64,000 nucleotides of DNA from Clitoria ternatea. Taxonomy: Eukaryota > Streptophyta > Magnoliopsida > Fabales > Fabaceae. The stretch covers positions 187,930,501 to 187,994,500 of the forward strand of contig CM075669.1 in the NCBI GenBank assembly GCA_037962975.1, written 5' to 3'. The notes beneath the pieces are model-generated. The model searched no databases. It had not been told where the DNA came from and was given only the letters and a program-made list of their open reading frames with translations. Numbering within the stretch: the first letter of the stretch is position 1; the number at the start of each line of letters is the position of its first letter. Made by a program: the position numbers and the translations under genes. Below are positions 50,270 to 60,496 of the stretch, piece after piece.

Positions 50270-52059
50270 GTGATTACACTCGGTATTCCATCACTCAGAA
50301 TCAGGGATTCCATTCACTCGGGAACGATCCCAACATGTCACACTTCCCTCAGAAGTTTACACAGAGTTTCTTATCTTCATTCAGGAAGGTCCCACACAAT
50401 ATCCACTCAGGCAATGATGGCTATTCCACTCGGAATCTATAAATTTTCCCTCACCCGGAATATTTTCCCAGTCAAACACCACTCGGATATTTCAACCTCA
50501 ACACAATCGAAAATATATTACACATTCATCACTCGGCATATTTTCACTTCTCTCACTCGGAGAACACTTAGACCTTCCTTCTCTCAGAAGGAGTCTCCAC
50601 CAACAAATTCCATTCGGATTTACTCTAACCATACAAAATTGATACTCGGAATATATATATATATATAGCCTCTGTCGCGACCGGGATCGCGGTGGCGCGG
50701 CCGACCCTCAAAACGATTTTAAAAATAAACAGGGAGTCGCCACCAATATTTTTTAGGATAAAATACCGGGAAAACCTTTGTTAAAGCATTGGTTATAAAA
50801 ATGAAATTCCATGTTCGGGAGTCTGATTACAGGTGAGGAAGGTATTAGCACCTCACAACTGTCCGTTATAAAAACGGTTACCTCAATTTGATAGCGCGCA
50901 TTATAATTAACACATTAATTATTTTAACTTTTTCATGAAAAGAGAATATACGAGGTGACAAAATATACAAAAATAAACAAAAAGAAATTAAACACAGAAT
51001 ATTTACATGAGATTAACAGGACGTCTCGTCCAAATTAATCTCGCTCCACCATTTTTTAAGAAATATAATAAAGATTACAATAATAATAATAACGACAATA
51101 ATAATAATTACAATTTTTATGCTAGTCCGAATAGAAAGTGTGAAACATTCATTTCTATTAATATTTATTAATTAACAGAAATTAATTAATAACATAGTCA
51201 TCAAACAGTAATTAATTTAACAGAAAATGAAATAAATACGAGTATTAAAAATGAGAGTGAGACCGATGTGGTGAGAAAGGAGCTGGATGGTGTGCAAAAG
51301 AGAAGGACGGCTGAAGGAGTTTGTTGGTGAGGTCGGATGGGTGTTTGAGGGGAAGGACGGAGGTGTGTGTATGGTTTGGTTTTGAAGGAGAAAAGGAAGG
51401 GAAAAGTGAGCGTGGAGTGAGGGGGAAATGGGATAGTGAAAGGGGACTGTGAGGTGTAGAGAGGGAGGAAACAGTGGTGAAGGGTAAGGGTGGAGGACGG
51501 AGTGAGGCAAGGGAGAGAGGGACGGTGTAGAGGGGCTGTGAGGAAGGTTTGGGGCGGTGTGGAGCAGGACAGTGTGAGGAGTGAGGAGAGAGGACGGTGT
51601 TGGGAGAGGGCTGTGAGGCGGTGTTGAGGGGCTATGAGGACGGTGTTGGGTGAGGTGAGTGGGGACGGTATTAAGAGGGACGGTGTTTTAGATGAAGGGG
51701 GCTGTATGGGAAAGGAGAAGGATGGTTGAAAAGTGAGGAAAAAATTTGTTTTGAATTCTCTCTAATGAATGCTTCCAGGATCCCTTTTTCTTCCTTCGTT
51801 TGCAGTATTTATAGAACATTTGAGGAGCATGATGATTGCCTGAACAGACCCGTGACAGCCTGGCTGCCAATTGGTGAGGATTTTTTAATATTTCCACTTT
51901 GTCTTGTTGCCAGCCGCCCCTTGAAATTATCAAACAACTTGGATGGTGTGTTGGGAACAGCCTGGATCTTTGACAATTAAGAAGAATGGAAGCTGGTGGC
52001 AATTCTTTATCATTTTCCTCCTTGTCTAGTTGCCAACCACCTCCCGTAATTCAAGGATC

Positions 52060-53870
52060 CACTTGGATAGTGGAAATCCAAGTCAGCATGGTGAAAATCC
52101 GAGAGAAAATGATGGAAATCCGAGTGAGAGTGGTAGAATTCCGAGTGAAAATGGTAGAATTCTGAGAAAAAATGACTCAGATCAGCCTCTCAGTCAGTAT
52201 TCATCCACATTGGGAGTTAATTCCGAGTGGAATGAAGCATTTCCCATAGAAAGCCGAGTGAAAATACTCCTTCCCGAGTGAGAATTCTTCTGGGAGGAGT
52301 CCTCCTATGGAAGGCCGAGTAGAGGTTTTGCTCGGTGTGAGGCTGCTGTGAAACATTCAATCAGAACCGAGTAACAAGTGACTTGGAACCGACTGAAATG
52401 GTTGAATAATGACTCAGAATTGGGTGGAGATGACTCGGAATTGAATGAGAAGTCACTCGGGAATTGGTGAAAATGACTCGGGAACGGGTGATGAGGGATG
52501 ACACGGAATTGGTAAAAGTGAGTCAAAAATGATTGAAGACTGACCAAGAACTGACTGAAAAGTGTCACTCAAAAACCGATCGAAGATTGACTCAGAACTG
52601 ATTAAAAATGACTCAGAATTAGGTGAGAATGATGACTCGAAGTTTGGTAAAAATTGACTCGGAAACGAGTAAAGGATGACTCGAAATCTGGGTGAGAATG
52701 GTGAGTCAGATTTGGGTGAAAATGAGCTCGGGTTTGGTTTAAAGAGTGACTCGGGAATGGGTGGAATGGAGGGTGATAGTAAAAGAATGGCTCGGAGCCA
52801 ACTGAAAATGGAAGGGAACGACTCGGTGCAGACTGGAAATACTTCACTCGGTAGACCCCTTCTTCCCTCGGTTCTGAGTGGATTTTGAGTCATTCAGTAG
52901 ACTCTTTCTTTGATTGGCTTTTCACTCGGAATTTGGTACTCAGCTCCCACTGACTTCTCACTCAGAATTTCTTTCACTCGTCAACCATTCCTTCCTTTCT
53001 AATCAGAAATGGCTATCATTCTGAGTCGGCTTTATTTTACTCAGTTTCAATCACCAATCATTAATCACCAATTGGAGGCTCTTTACTCTGCAAGCATCCA
53101 CTCGGTTTTTATGAGGGCATCAGTCTTCTCTCAGAATCGTTCCATATGTGCATCAATCCACTCGGATATCTGGGAGTTGTCCTTATTTTTACTCGGTTAC
53201 CGAGAGGTCAGAACCATTCTTTCTTTGACTTCACATTGACAGTCATGAAGTAAGTTTCACTCGGAAGCGCATCACTCGGATTTTCTTTAAAAATGACAGA
53301 ACCTCACTTCTTGGAGGATTTACCCGGAACTGACTTTGGGAGTCGGTTTCATCTTCCAATCAGAATGGAAATTGGACATTTGCACTCGGAAATGGTCTTA
53401 TTCCTCACTCAGAATTTAGAACTTGGACAACCACTCGGAAATGCCTGATTATTTTCCACTCAGAAATTGGAATTTGAATACTTTTCACTCAGAATCTGCC
53501 TGCTTTCCAGACAGAACTCAGAAATTGGACGTTTGTCACTCGGAAACTGTCTTCTTTCCACTCAGAAGTTGAAATTTGACTATTTTTCACTCGGATCTTC
53601 CTGCTTTTCAGTTAGAACTTGGAATTTGGCTCGGAATGATTACAGTGGGACAGCTTCCACTCTGATTTGCTCCATTCTGAGTAATTCCTACTCGAATTTC
53701 ATCATTCGAAGGAAAGGAATATGCATCAGGTATCAATCTCGCTCGGGCGTGACATGTCTCGCTTGAGCAAACCATCACCCGCTTGAGCGAAAACAGGCCA
53801 GGGACCATGTCTCACTCGGAAATGATCATTTCCGAGTCCCTTCACTCGGAAATGATCATTTTCGAGTCAG
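52060..53870. repeat. Dispersed CACTCGGAA / TTCCGAGTG motifs
   Basis: Several dozen copies of CACTCGGA or one-base variants, first mainly as the complement (CCGAGTG, GACTCGGAA), later mainly as CACTCGGAA. Distances cluster near 15 and 22-30 bp but are irregular. The same motif occurs in the host LTR on both sides. Confidence 0.85.
53739..53790. repeat. Three TCGCTTGAGCGA-type motifs 20 bp apart
   Basis: TCGCTCGGGCGT at 53739, TCGCTTGAGCAA at 53759 and CCGCTTGAGCGA at 53779, exactly 20 bp apart, inside the Ogre-like LTR. Confidence 0.9.
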
Positions 53871-53999
53871 TTTTTTTTTCTTTTTTACTTGTATTTGTTT
53901 TACTTGTACTTTTCTTTTTTTTTCTTTCTTCTTTTTCCTTTTTTACTTGTATTCTTTTTTCTTTCTTCTTTTCTCTTTTTTTTTTATTTTTTTACTTGT
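53867..53999. repeat. T-rich low-complexity tract
   Basis: About 130 bp of T runs broken by CTT and three TTTTACTTGTATT-like units, just inside the end of the Ogre-like LTR. The open frame across it is low-complexity. Confidence 0.9.
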
Positions 54000-56922
54000 G
54001 AATCGACCGGACTGAAATAGGTGTTCACAGCCTCGTTCACTCGGAAGAGGTTCCTAGAATACACCCCAATCAGTACCATTACAACCCTTCTCCCTTCGGA
54101 AGTGGTTCATTCGGGATTTCCACTCGGGAGTATACAATCCTTTCCACTTGGAATCCTTTTAAGCCTTCACCACTCGGAAAAAGGCCCACACAATAAGCCC
54201 ACTCAGAAATGGCTCTAAGCCTTCTTTATTCGGAACAGGCTCTCACCTCTATAGTCCACTCGGAACTTATTAACTCGGCATTATTTCTTTCAACATTATT
54301 CTTAGTCGATCCAAGTAATAATATGACAGTATAAAATATACACACATATATATATATTCTTGTTCACAAACCTGACTGTCGGTTCATATAAATAAATGAA
54401 TATATTCAACAACGTATTACATGGGAGCCGGCCAAGGCTTTAACGTATCTATTCTACAATCGGTGCAGTATACTAGGTGCACCACAACAGCATATATATA
54501 TGTATACCCATCACTCGAGTTTAAAGCCTTCTCGTCATTCACCAATCTAACCTGCATACACTGAAAAATATAGCCACAGTAGAGGTGAGATTTTACATAT
54601 AAAATGTTAGTTATTGGCTCGGATTTAACCCCAATTCTCAACTATATAATAACATCACTCAATCAGCAATAATACACCCTACCATTCTATATAAATACTA
54701 TAACAACGTCACCCACTCGGGATTCATGCAATTCAATCAGGCTAGGAATTTCACATCATTCACAACCACGTATATTTACACCCATAACAACACCTTGCAC
54801 TCGGTAACAGTACCAATGTACATATATCCACCTAGTCGGAATTCAATCTAATTATTCATGGCTATATTAATCATACTATTCATAACAGCATTTACACATC
54901 GATATACAATCACATTGAACTCATCAATAGTTATAAGTGTGCACTCGGCATAGCATCAGTACACATGCATTCATCCACTCAGATTTACTCATATCAATTC
55001 CAACTATATCAATGCTGTTATTCTCAATAACACATCCACATATACATACAAATCACATTGAGCTCAGTAACCATTATAAGTGTACACACATTCATTCAAT
55101 TCAATCAGATCCGATCCATTCATTATTAATTTTTATTGTTGCAACACAGGCTCCTAGACTTTTATTCAGCTCCCAGCTGATCCGGCTGTTTTACAGGTAC
55201 CAAACTGTTTGCCCTCTCTTATGACACAAACACTCTCAGCATCAACAACAGTGTCACGGGCTAAACCCCGAGCCCCGCTCAAGAGGTTGCCTGAGCCCCG
55301 CTCAAAGGACTTTGATTTTATGTTCACACATATTCATCTGATTGCCGATTCTACATCAAGCGTCCCACGCTATATGCCCTCGGCATTACCAATGGCGAAT
55401 CAGATGCATATGGTCATATTCATTAAGTACATCAGTGCCATTTCACACGTTAAAGCACCACATATCACATGCGACTCATGCAATCATTATAAATCACACA
55501 GAGTCTAAACAGCATTCGTACATCTCATGTACTCGACAATCCATTCTTTCGTTTCATGCATGACATGTCTTTTTAATATGAGAATCCCCAAACAGGGGCC
55601 GACCAACAATTTACACATATACACTCAGTATTCGAATCATCAGTAACATGCATCTCATACGGTTAAACATAAACCACGCACTGGAATCAGTATAACAAAT
55701 TCATACACTCGGCAATTCAAAAGAGTCAACATGTATTTTAGCATAAACATCAAACAAATATTTTTCCACTGCCTCATAATAAAATGCGCTCGACAATCAC
55801 CATAATAGCATACACATACATTCACTTTGCATTCTCATGATCATCTACGCACATCTCATGAACAGAAACCAACATGCACCACACATCCGGGCTACCACTC
55901 AATCACAGTACCATAATCAACAAATTACTAGTACAACGCAACACAGTGAAGTGATTTCACCCGGTATCCGTCCATAAACCATGCATTTGAGATGTAAGTT
56001 AGCTCCCCCTACCTGGAATGAAGATCCCAGAAGCTCCTCGAGCCTACGGCTTCTCAATCAGGCGTCCGTGCCTCCAGTCATCCAACAGCGCTCTGCTCTC
56101 AGCTTTAGGAGAATCAACGCTGCTTCCTCTCAAGCAGCTCTGCCACCAAAGCACTCAGCGCTCTTGCATGTAAGGACAGTGGGGGGTTCAAGTCTCCAAA
56201 GCACACGCTGTCCTTTTACTCGGTCTAGTGGAGGATTCCCGAGCCTCCGAGACACACAGCGTTCTGCACCCTCTCTTGAGCAGCCTCGTCTTACCACGAG
56301 TAGAAAAACTCTACAAATCTGAGGCACATCAACGCTGCCCACACATCCACTCGAAATTCCAAACAGTTTTCGAGTGGAGGAAGAAGAAGAAGAGACAAAA
56401 ACGAAAGACAGCAAGAAGAAGGAGAATGCAAGATGCATGTGCAGGGAGAATTACATAGCCCTCATAGTCTCTCTTTTCCCACAGCGTGAAAAATAATGAA
56501 GAGAGGGAACCGAAGCCCCTTTATACCCCTAAGGGCACATGCGTCATTATCTCCAGCCAATTGTATTAATTAACCACTAGTTTTTAATCTGCAATTTAAC
56601 CTTAATTCAGTAACTAATCTCAGCCGGTAATTAAATCAAAAATCAGGATGTTACATACCTTTGTGGATTTTATCATATCATTATTCATTACCATTGTTTC
56701 ATCTATATATATTGGTGTGGCATTTGTTAGTCCTCAAATTTTCAATAAAAGTTTTAATAAAAATTTCATAAAAATTACAAGAATTAGTTTAATTTGTTAG
56801 AAAATTAGGCTTTGAATTTAATAAATGGATGTTGTTGGAAATAATCTGCCCTTGATCAATTTTCTCTAAGTTTTGCAGTGAAAAAGTTAAGAAATCAAGA
56901 GAAAATTACACTGGAGAATCTG

Positions 56923-57236
56923 ACGTGTAGCCTCACCCCACGCGTAGCATCAACAACTATTTTTGATGCTGACGCTACGCGTCACATCCACGCGTAGCGT
57001 CAGTGCTGCGTGGACTCCACTTCCAACTTGGCCAAGCACTCAGCTTTGACCCAATAATGGCCACCCCACTCCACACCAAGGGCCACCCCACTCAACACAA
57101 ATGGCCAAAACACAGTGGAGACACGTCCAAGTGGCCAAGCATGATCAATTTTAATAATTTGAAGTGGCCATTATCAGCTGTTTAATGGAAGCTGAGTCAG
57201 GGGCCTGACGCGTAGCGTCACACTGACGCGTAGCGT
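56923..57236 (+). repeat. ACGCGTAGCGTC motif array (Athila-like LTR)
   Basis: Motifs start at 56923, 56940, 56990, 57208 and 57226, plus one complete inverted copy at 56971-56984. Full copies TGACGCGTAGCGTCA have inverted arms TGACGC/GCGTCA around GTA. The pair 57208/57226 is 18 bp apart and lies 30-48 bp upstream of the TATA box. Confidence 0.9.
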
Positions 57237-57254
57237 CAGCACCCTTGCTCAGCC

Positions 57255-57264
57255 CTATAAATAG
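57255..57264 (+). promoter_or_regulatory. TATA box of the Athila-like LTR
   Basis: CTATAAATAG in a GC-rich surround, followed by a CT-rich stretch (57300-57330) as in a transcription start region. Confidence 0.65.
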
Positions 57265-58298
57265 GGCCATCCAACACCATTCTAAGATATCCCATAGCAT
57301 CCCATTCTCTTCTTTTCTCTCTTGTGCTCGACTTTGAGTACTTCTTTTGTGAGTTGTAGTTCTAGAATAGTTTTTCTGGATACTTGAGTGTGTTTCGGTA
57401 TATTCTGATCGTTGTATCGTGAAGTTTCCATCATCTTCGTAATGTCAAACTCTGTAAGTGTTGTTTTTACTTTCACCATGTGTAACTAATCTGTTTATGT
57501 TGGAATTGGTGAACTAGTCTATTGAGTATAATGTTGTGAATTTGACCTCTGCATGTTTATGATTCAAGTCCATGTTAGTATTTCAACCTTTTATTCATAT
57601 GAACGTCAAACGGGAGAATGATTTTCATGTGTATTGAAACTTGTTTTATTAGTATGAATGTCAAACGGGAGAATGATTGTTCATGCCATATTGAAACTTG
57701 TTTTGACGAAAGTAAAAAGTTGGAATACACTTGGTATCTCAATTCTATAGGGGTTGTTAACCATTGTTGCCATAAGGCCAGGTCTTAATGCAAGTTTTTA
57801 CTGAGAAAGCTCACGAGGGATCGGACTTTACAGTGAATTCTTAGAATTTATATCACGAGGGATCGGTTATAATGATTTTAAGCTGCAATGACATGAAACT
57901 TGATGATTAAATACGCATGTCTTGAGTTCCCCATTATTATTCTAGATTAGGGATCCAATTTCCAACATAATTTGTTTATCTGTGTTTATCTCAAGTATCT
58001 TACCTATTCTAGATTGCAACTCGACTTTTTAGATAGATTTTATTTTCTTTTATCTTATGAATCACTCAATCATGCTATCCTGTGAATATTGTATAAATTG
58101 TATATAAATCATTCTTTTGTTTATAACTTCCTTCACATTTACCATAGTAAATAGAAAATTACTGTTGTTATGGACTTTCAATCCCAGTGGAACGATATCT
58201 AAATTTTGAAAACTACAAATGATTGGTGCGTTTACCAATTAACAACCCGGTGGTGGAAACGAACTGTTGAGACACTATCGCCGGGTTAACAAGTTTTC

Positions 58299-58315
58299 TG
58301 GCGCCATCGCCGGGG
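58299..58315 (+). other. Primer binding site, Asp tRNA type
   Basis: TGGCGCCATCGCCGGGG, seven bases after the LTR end; TGGCGCCGTTGCCGGGGA-type sites, attributed to Asp tRNA, are typical of the Athila lineage. Confidence 0.8.
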
Positions 58316-58420
58316 ATTGAATTGTTTCAATAAAATAGTAAATTTTTAATTACCGTGGTAAATATTTTTTTTACTGTAGTTAAATTTTTGATTATTTACT
58401 TATTGTTACACTAACTTTCT

Positions 58421-60496
58421 TTGTCTAGTTTGTGTATGCAAACTCGATCTACCGCAGGTAAAATTTATTTTGATCCTGAGATAGAAAAGTTTGTAAAGAA
58501 AATCAAGTCTTTGAAATCTAAAACACAAACTAAATCTTCTTCTACTTCTAATTTTGAAAATTCAAATATGGCTGCTGAAAGGAGAACATTGGGACAGTTT
58601 GCTGCTATTAATGGTCCACCCCGAGTTTCGGGTATGTTTCAAGGACCTGTTGTACCAGTGGAGATTAAACCTGCTACTTTAAATATTATTCAAAACAATC
58701 AATTTGCTGGTTTAAATCATGAAGAACCATATGAACATTTAACTATTTTTTATGAGTTATGCAGCACAATTGGTTTTGAACCCAATCAAGAAGAGTCTTT
58801 TTATATGAGACTTTTTCCTTTTTCATTGATTGGTAAAGCAAAAGAATGGTTTAAATCTTGTCCACCGGGTAGTTTTGCAAACTGGTCTGATGTTGAAAGA
58901 AAATTTTTGGAAATATTTTATTCTCCTTCGAAATATTTTGAAGCAATGACAGCCATACACTCTTTTTCTCAAAATAATGATGAATCATTAGGAGAGACAT
59001 GGGAACGATTCAAGGCACTCTTGAGAAAGTGTCCAAACCACAACCTGAATGATGCTGAAAAGGTAAGAATTGTTTACCATGGTTTATTGCCTCAGTTCAA
59101 GACTGTGGAGGAAGCCATAGAAATATTGGAATCAATGGCTATCAGTGACCGCCAAGCAAAGCATGAAAGAGGTAATGTACAAAGAAAGCCAGGAATGCTC
59201 GAATTGGGAGTAAATGATGCGGTGTTGGCTCAGCAAAAATTACTGACCCAACAAATTGAAGTTATGAGCAAGCAATTGGAAAAACTCCAAATTGCTCAAG
59301 TAGCATCACCACCCCCTGCTCAACTTAAACAATGTATGCACTGCATGGGAGAACAACCATGTGGTTACTGTGGAAATGAGCAAGAACAAGCCAATTTCAT
59401 GAACCATCAAAGAGCACCCTTAGGTAGTTTTACTTTCAATCATGGAAATTCTTTTCCTAACAATTACCTGCAGGGTTGGCAAAATCAAAATATTGGCTGG
59501 AGACAGGATGCTGGACCTTCCAACCGACCTCCTAACAATCAATTTAAGCAACAACAAACTGACAATGCAAGATTGACAAGGATAGAGGAATCTATTCAAC
59601 AGTTATTACAGTTTGTGGAAATAAATGAAGCTGCCCGAAAAGCATCAGGCATACAAATGGGTCGGCTTGCAAAAGAAATAGCCGAATTAAAGAGTTCTGG
59701 GTTTACTACAAACACTCAAAACCCAAGGAAACAATGTAATGTTGTTTCTTCTGATGTTGTAAAAATTGATTGTAAAGAAAAGAGTGAGAAAAAGAAAGAA
59801 GAAAAAGAAAAAGAAAGTGAAAAAATAGAAAAAAATGAAAAAAATGAAAAAGAAAAAAATGTGCAAGTAAATACAGAGCAAGAAACAAACTGTGTAACCC
59901 CTAAAAAATGCAAAGATCCAGGGAGTTTCACCATTCCTGTAACAATTGGAAATATCAACATCAGGAATGCGTTATTAGATTTAGGGGCTAACATCAATTT
60001 GATGCCCTTAGATTTAATAAAGCGCATTGGTGAATTTGAGCTAAAAGAGGCAAAAACAGAATTACAGTTTGCGGATCGCTCTGTCAAGAAGCCTTTTGGG
60101 ATTGTGGAAGATGTGTTAGTAAAGGTTGATAAGTACCACTTTAGAGTTGATTTTGTGGTACTGGATATGAAGGAGGATACTGAGATCCCCCTGATCCTAG
60201 GAAGACCTTTCATGAAGACTGCAAGGATCAGAGTAGATGTTGATCAAAGTATGGTTGCAGTCAAGGTTTATGAAGAAGAGGTAAACTTTAGTGCTCATGA
60301 ACATCTAAGGACAAGTAATGAGAAAAAAGTTTATCCTTCAATCGAACCAGGTATATCTCTTCCCAATCAATTAAATTGTTTTAAATTAACCGATGCCTTG
60401 AAAGATGAAAAACAGGTAATTAAGCATCGGAAAAGAAGAAGGAGGAAGAAAAAGACAGGTGATTCCTCAACAAATAGTGGGAGACCACCTGATTAA
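58421..60496 (+). CDS. Athila-like gag-protease polyprotein, uninterrupted
   Basis: Retroelement capsid protein fused to an aspartic protease, which would assemble cytoplasmic particles and process the polyprotein. 691 codons without stop. Residues about 85-235 form the gag core: IIQNNQFAGL, RLFPFSLIGKAKEWFKSCPP, ETWERFKALLRKCPNHNL. A Cys cluster CMHCMGEQPCGYCG (about 305-318) stands where a zinc knuckle would be but does not fit the CCHC pattern. A very Lys/Glu-rich stretch lies at about 445-487. The protease follows (about 505-610) with ALLDLGANINLMPLDL; DLGA in place of DSGA is normal for Athila-type proteases. The end is a basic tail (KHRKRRRRKKK), then stop; no polymerase follows. Start: the frame opens at 58421, but the Met at 58436 (MQTRS) fits the family better. 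The open frame suggests recent activity or use in trans. Confidence 0.85.
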   Translation: MSSLCMQTRSTAGKIYFDPEIEKFVKKIKSLKSKTQTKSSSTSNFENSNMAAERRTLGQFAAINGPPRVSGMFQGPVVPVEIKPATLNIIQNNQFAGLNHEEPYEHLTIFYELCSTIGFEPNQEESFYMRLFPFSLIGKAKEWFKSCPPGSFANWSDVERKFLEIFYSPSKYFEAMTAIHSFSQNNDESLGETWERFKALLRKCPNHNLNDAEKVRIVYHGLLPQFKTVEEAIEILESMAISDRQAKHERGNVQRKPGMLELGVNDAVLAQQKLLTQQIEVMSKQLEKLQIAQVASPPPAQLKQCMHCMGEQPCGYCGNEQEQANFMNHQRAPLGSFTFNHGNSFPNNYLQGWQNQNIGWRQDAGPSNRPPNNQFKQQQTDNARLTRIEESIQQLLQFVEINEAARKASGIQMGRLAKEIAELKSSGFTTNTQNPRKQCNVVSSDVVKIDCKEKSEKKKEEKEKESEKIEKNEKNEKEKNVQVNTEQETNCVTPKKCKDPGSFTIPVTIGNINIRNALLDLGANINLMPLDLIKRIGEFELKEAKTELQFADRSVKKPFGIVEDVLVKVDKYHFRVDFVVLDMKEDTEIPLILGRPFMKTARIRVDVDQSMVAVKVYEEEVNFSAHEHLRTSNEKKVYPSIEPGISLPNQLNCFKLTDALKDEKQVIKHRKRRRRKKKTGDSSTNSGRPPD

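Larger units (their letters stand above)
50673..54029. mobile_element. Ogre/Tat-like solo LTR, 3.36 kb
   Basis: Opens TGTCGCGACCGGGATCGCGG at 50673 and ends GGTGTTCACA at 54029, flanked by the perfect duplication GCCTC (50668-50672 and 54030-54034). The beginning, with AGGGAGTCGCCACCAA and GAGGAAGGTATTAGCACCTC, is characteristic of LTRs of the Ogre/Tat lineage. A TATA-like TATTTATAGA lies near 51806. The second half is crowded with CACTCGGAA-type motifs (about 52060-53870), has three TCGCTTGAGCGA motifs (53739, 53759, 53779), and ends in a T-rich tract (53867-53999). No second LTR or coding part is present. Strand is left open because no primer site is available. Confidence 0.8.
49982..56655 (-). 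mobile_element. LTR D: minus-strand solo LTR, split by an Ogre-like solo LTR
   Basis: On the minus strand it opens TGTAACATCCTGATTTTTG at 56655 and ends CCGGGATGTGTCA at 49982. Flanks are CACCT (49977-49981) and TACCT (56656-56660), a 4-of-5 match, so the boundaries are likely but not certain. Without the nested LTR it is about 3.3 kb. Minus-strand landmarks: TATA box near 56519-56526, donor-like CAGGTAG near 56009-56015, acceptor-like box near 54545-54590, GCCTTGGCCGGC near 54424, CACTCGGA-type motifs 54040-54290 and 50277-50650, TCGCTCAAGCGA array 50121-50269. Confidence 0.65.
48140..56724 (-). mobile_element. LTR C: minus-strand long LTR, split by LTR D and cut by the Athila-like element
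   Basis: Its 3' end (read on the minus strand) is at 48140, where the plus strand opens TGTAACACCTCGATTTTCTGG, matching the LARD LTR ends at 10435 and 22089. C sequence runs 48140-49981. After LTR D it seems to resume for 56656-56724 before the Athila-like LTR begins. It has the acceptor-like box near 48880-48920, a GCCGGCCAAGGC box near 48798, and two GAGCCGCC...CTGGGCCA blocks near 49708 and 49822. Confidence 0.6.
56725..58291 (+). repeat. 5' LTR of the Athila-like element (1.57 kb)
   Basis: Opens TGTTAGTCCTC and ends GGGTTAACA, with TGTTA/TAACA as inverted ends; 1567 bp is normal for Athila LTRs. It has a TATA box at 57255 with two ACGCGTAGCGTCA motifs just upstream. Two CACGAGGGATCGG repeats lie near 57811-57863, and AACGTCAAACGGGAGAATGATT is repeated near 57602 and 57656. 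The left end is inferred from the ends alone. Confidence 0.65.

Noticed and set aside
52453..52893. Ser/Pro-rich minus-strand ORF of 146 codons
   Set aside because: It is the translation of dispersed CCGAGTG/CACTCGG motifs in the Ogre-like LTR, low in complexity and without a domain.
55981..56458. Overlapping ORFs near the start of LTR D (113, 102 and 76 codons)
   Set aside because: They lie in the GC-richer leader of the LTR on both strands, without a domain or conservation that could be judged.
48135..56660. Reading 48140-56655 as one LTR with duplication TAACT/TACCT
   Set aside because: Landmarks of an LTR 3' side occur twice (near 48880 and 54560), and an LTR-like end TGACACATCCCGG at 49982 divides the stretch. 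Two nested LTRs, C and D, explain it better.
59716..60213. 165-codon minus-strand ORF
   Set aside because: Shadow of the gag-protease frame; its Phe/Ser-rich part is the complement of the Lys/Glu-rich stretch.
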